A stretch of DNA of 34,200 nucleotides from Ectocarpus siliculosus (Eukaryota; Sar; Phaeophyceae; Ectocarpales; Ectocarpaceae): positions 1,719,607-1,753,806 of the forward strand of contig FN649745.1 in assembly GCA_000310025.1 (NCBI GenBank), read 5' to 3'. The notes under the pieces were generated by a model, which saw only the letters and a list, made by a program, of their open reading frames with translations, searched no databases and was not told where the DNA came from. Below, one piece after another: positions 31,775-34,200 of the stretch (position 1 is its first letter; each line of letters begins with the position of its first letter). The position numbers were made by a program, and so were the translations under genes.

Positions 31775-33978
31775 TCAAATTAACAGTCCCCCGCCCAGAG
31801 TATCTGCTTGTATGGGCGCGTTTGCGCATGTACGCATGTATAAACGCACCCCCTTGGCGTCCTCTTCCCTTAGTACGGAGATGCATGTCTTGGCGGCGAT
31901 GACGAACGTGTTGATGGGCGCGCCCAGGGTCCTGTCAATGTGCCTGCGTGAAACCGTCGAAACCACCAATCCAAACACAGCAATAACCAGGCGGGTACAG
32001 ACGGGAGCGAAGTTATGATCCAAGCAAAGCATAAAAAAAGGTACCACAGAAGGCGTGAATCAGGTCACCACGGGCGCGCGCCCTTGAGACCAGCTAGGTA
32101 TTCCCATGGTGAACATAGTGTGTGTGCGTGTCGTCTCGCGCATGCTGCAGGGTGAAACGCATAACCCTGTAACAAAAAACTTTCGAAACCCGAGCAGGCA
32201 TTGATTGCACCGCATTTGATCAGGGAGGGGGGGTGGGACTGACACACATGCTGCTTCAAAACGAAAATTGATGCCCCACCAACCCTTTCGTGTGTCGATG
32301 CTTATCGCTGGGATACATGGCACGCAACATCAACACCAAATCCGCGCCTGAGGCAGTCGTTGGTCTTGAAAAGCAGGAGCATCTGCCGGTCGACCTTGGA
32401 GAGGAGCATGGCTATCTCGGGCGCGTACTGCTGCACGTAGCCGCGCACCATGCCCTTCTCCGTCTCGATGTCTTTCGTGTGGAGGCCGTCCATCCCAGAT
32501 GTCCTGAGAGCGTGCGTGTGCGGGGCGGACGGGGGGGGGTGGGGGGGGGGGGGGGCACGCGGGCGTGAACAAGCGAACGGAGACCCCGTGGTATACTGCA
32601 AGAGAGGGGGGAAGAGGTTCGAGAGCAAGCGTCCATTGACACCCTTCCCCAAAGCTGCTGCGAACGTTCCCAGCTGTTTCTCAAGGCTAGGCAGAGCAGG
32701 CAAAGGCGCGCCGGCGGCGAATAGACCAGCAGACAAGCGAGCAAAATGACAGGGGCAGTCTGCACGTGGGGGGAGTTGGACAGGCCAATGAGACGCACGA
32801 GGAGCGCGCCCGCGATCTAACGGCGGACACAGAAGCAGCAGCAGTCACGGACTACTACAAACACGACGGACGGACTGCATCCAATCCAGAGGCACGCTAC
32901 GAGACAAGATGTGCCTGCTTTTCCCCCTCCTGACAGCCCTAGAACACCACAACAGAACAAAGGGAGCTTCCTCGGCGGCACGGGCACGAGCGGTCGCGCC
33001 CACATCCACGAAAGAATACCGGAAACATCCGTGGGTACTCTCAACGACAAGGCAAAAAAATAAAAATCCGTTCGGCACGACGACCGACCGCCACATACGC
33101 ACGTGTCCTCGATTGCGTCCCACGACCTGCCGCACAAGATAGCCGCCAGCAGGTGGTACATGTCGCCGGAGTTGAGCCGCTGGCAGTATTTCTTCACCCC
33201 TGCGGTGTCAAAACAAAAAAAAATGTATTTGGCACGTGGACGCACGCGAATTCTTTATGGATGCTACAGTACTGCCACACACATAACATGCGCATCATCC
33301 AACAGGGGAAAGGATACTTTCGGAGATTGTGTTCAATTGCGGTCGCTAGCCTTTCCTCAACGTTTTTCCGTGGCAGGCACCTACCATGGCACCTATGTAT
33401 GTAGCTGCACGGCAGTTTAACCAAGCGTCACGAAAAGGGCAGTTTTTCGAAGGGCCGACTACTACTGCTGCGCGGCACCATGCCATGTCGACTCTCGATG
33501 GCGCTGCCGGCACAACAGGATGGAAGGAAAAAAAAATCCTCCCATCATGATTCAGCTGAGCAAGTACCCAGGCGAAAAATCGCGTACGATAAACGTAGCG
33601 CTCAACGCGCGAAGGGCTTTAGGAGAGTGACTCGACCGCATCGGGACAGTAGCGTTCGGTATTGCTTCGTCCAATCGTTTAAAAACGAAAAGTCAGATAC
33701 AGGGTCCCACGAGGCTGAGGCAAGCGAAAAACAGCCTGCCCGCCCCCCCCCTCCCCTCCCTTTCCCCTTCGCGTTGTCCCACCTGGAATATCCTTGAACA
33801 CCATCGCCTTCCACAGCCTGCAGTGGTCCACCCTGAACTTCTCCGTCAGCTCCCTGTACAGCCCGTGATCGAGCAGCACCAGCTGCGGGCGCCCCGACCC
33901 CCTCCTTGCCTCCGGGTGCGGTCTCACCAGAACGTTCGCGCCGTGAGGGTCGCAGTGGACTGAACCGTGGCGAAACAT
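31775..33978 (-). CDS. ABC1/ADCK1-type atypical kinase, 3' part (5' end beyond the window)
   Basis: UbiB/COQ8-related ABC1 family. Members act mostly in mitochondria or plastids; ADCK1-type proteins are poorly characterised. Exons seen: 33978-33783, 33199-33103, 32503-32348 and 31943-31850, in phases 1, 2, 2, 0. The first has the catalytic stretch VHCDPHGANVLVR and the metal-binding motif as LLDHGLYREL (DHG rather than DFG, as in ADCK1), then FRVDHCRLWKAMV. The next have KKYCQRLNSGDMYHLL, GRSWDAI, then DRQMLLLFKTNDCLR joined to HIDRTLGAPINTF. This order follows ADCK1. The third intron requires a GC donor (CTCAG|GCGCGG). Exon 31943 either splices at GGGG|GTGCGT or reads to a stop at 31775. N-lobe exons lie to the right of the window; the protein's last residues are unresolved. 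Confidence 0.85.
31851..33782 (-). other. Introns of the ADCK1-like gene
   Basis: Between the exons lie introns at 33782-33200 (GT-AG), 33102-32504 (GT-AG, containing a G-rich run at about 32531-32553) and 32347-31944 (GC-AG). I see no other genes in them; open frames there are extensions of exon frames or antisense shadows. Confidence 0.6.
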
Positions 33979-34001
33979 CTGACGAGGACAGGGTGGGTGA
34001 G

Positions 34002-34130
34002 TGTACTCAATAGTCGTGCAATGCCGCAGTTGTTAGACCATTGACCTCGCATCCCTATAGTGCCGGGACGGAGCGGGACGGAGCGGTATGCCGGTTTTTC
34101 GCTGGCCCAGGCTTCGTCTCACAAGGATGA
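34002..34130 (+). mobile_element. Diverged partial copy 3 of the dispersed repeat
   Basis: It starts TGTACTCAATAGTCGTGCAA and includes CCATTGACCTCGCATCCCTA and GCCGGGACGGAGC, clearly related to the start of copies 1 and 2. It then becomes divergent (a local GGGACGGAGC duplication) and loses similarity after about 130 bp. It lies in the intron upstream of the kinase exon at 33978. Confidence 0.65.
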
Positions 34131-34166
34131 AGCAAGCAGGCACTATTCTTGGTTTTGCTGTGCCAA

Positions 34167-34192
34167 GGGGGGGGGGGGGGGGGGGGGGGGGG
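34167..34192. repeat. Poly-G tract at right edge
   Basis: A run of about 26 G followed by CCCCAAAT, of the same type as the tracts at 5225, 9041 and 12687. Confidence 0.9.
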
Positions 34193-34200
34193 CCCCAAAT

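Overview
The window looks like nuclear DNA of an intron-rich eukaryote. Real coding sequence is split into short exons (about 60-560 nt, one of 1.3 kb) by introns of 160-2760 nt with GT-AG and a few GC-AG borders. There are no operons or Shine-Dalgarno sites, poly-G/poly-C tracts and microsatellites are frequent, and there is one 100-N assembly gap. The style fits a stramenopile, and a brown alga such as Ectocarpus is my best guess; that is inference, not proof. All gene models below were built by hand from reading frame, splice-site and phase agreement.

Layout. (1) About 0.4-2.6 kb, minus strand: a long, low-complexity Ser/Ala/Pro-rich protein with a possible PP1-docking motif. (2) 3.2-13.4 kb, plus strand: a 13-exon NDC80/HEC1 kinetochore gene, transcribed divergently from gene 1 across about 0.6 kb. 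Its introns carry a roughly 650-bp fold-back element, one copy of a 311-bp dispersed repeat and the assembly gap. (3) 16.4-19.9 kb: two head-to-head paralogous genes for small proteins with two WW-like motifs each, sharing a promoter region of about 550 bp. (4) 24.3-28.6 kb, minus strand: a third, longer member of the same family; its big intron holds another copy of the 311-bp repeat and a 66-bp tandem repeat. (5) 31.8-34.0 kb, minus strand: the 3' part of an ABC1/ADCK1-type atypical kinase whose 5' exons lie beyond the right edge. Two possible C-terminal exons are at 30.3-30.9 kb.

Regions 13.4-16.4, 19.9-24.3 and 28.6-30.3 kb show no gene I can support.

The best candidate for something undescribed is the three-gene WW-like family. 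It has six copies of a W..(T/Y)xxxG..(Y/F/C)W.H..T motif, introns at identical positions and phases (one splitting the codon of a conserved Trp), and a last exon nearly identical between the two inverted copies although their first exons differ. That pattern suggests gene conversion. Nothing ties the genes into a single pathway except possibly NDC80 and its divergent neighbour, which could both act in mitosis (speculative).
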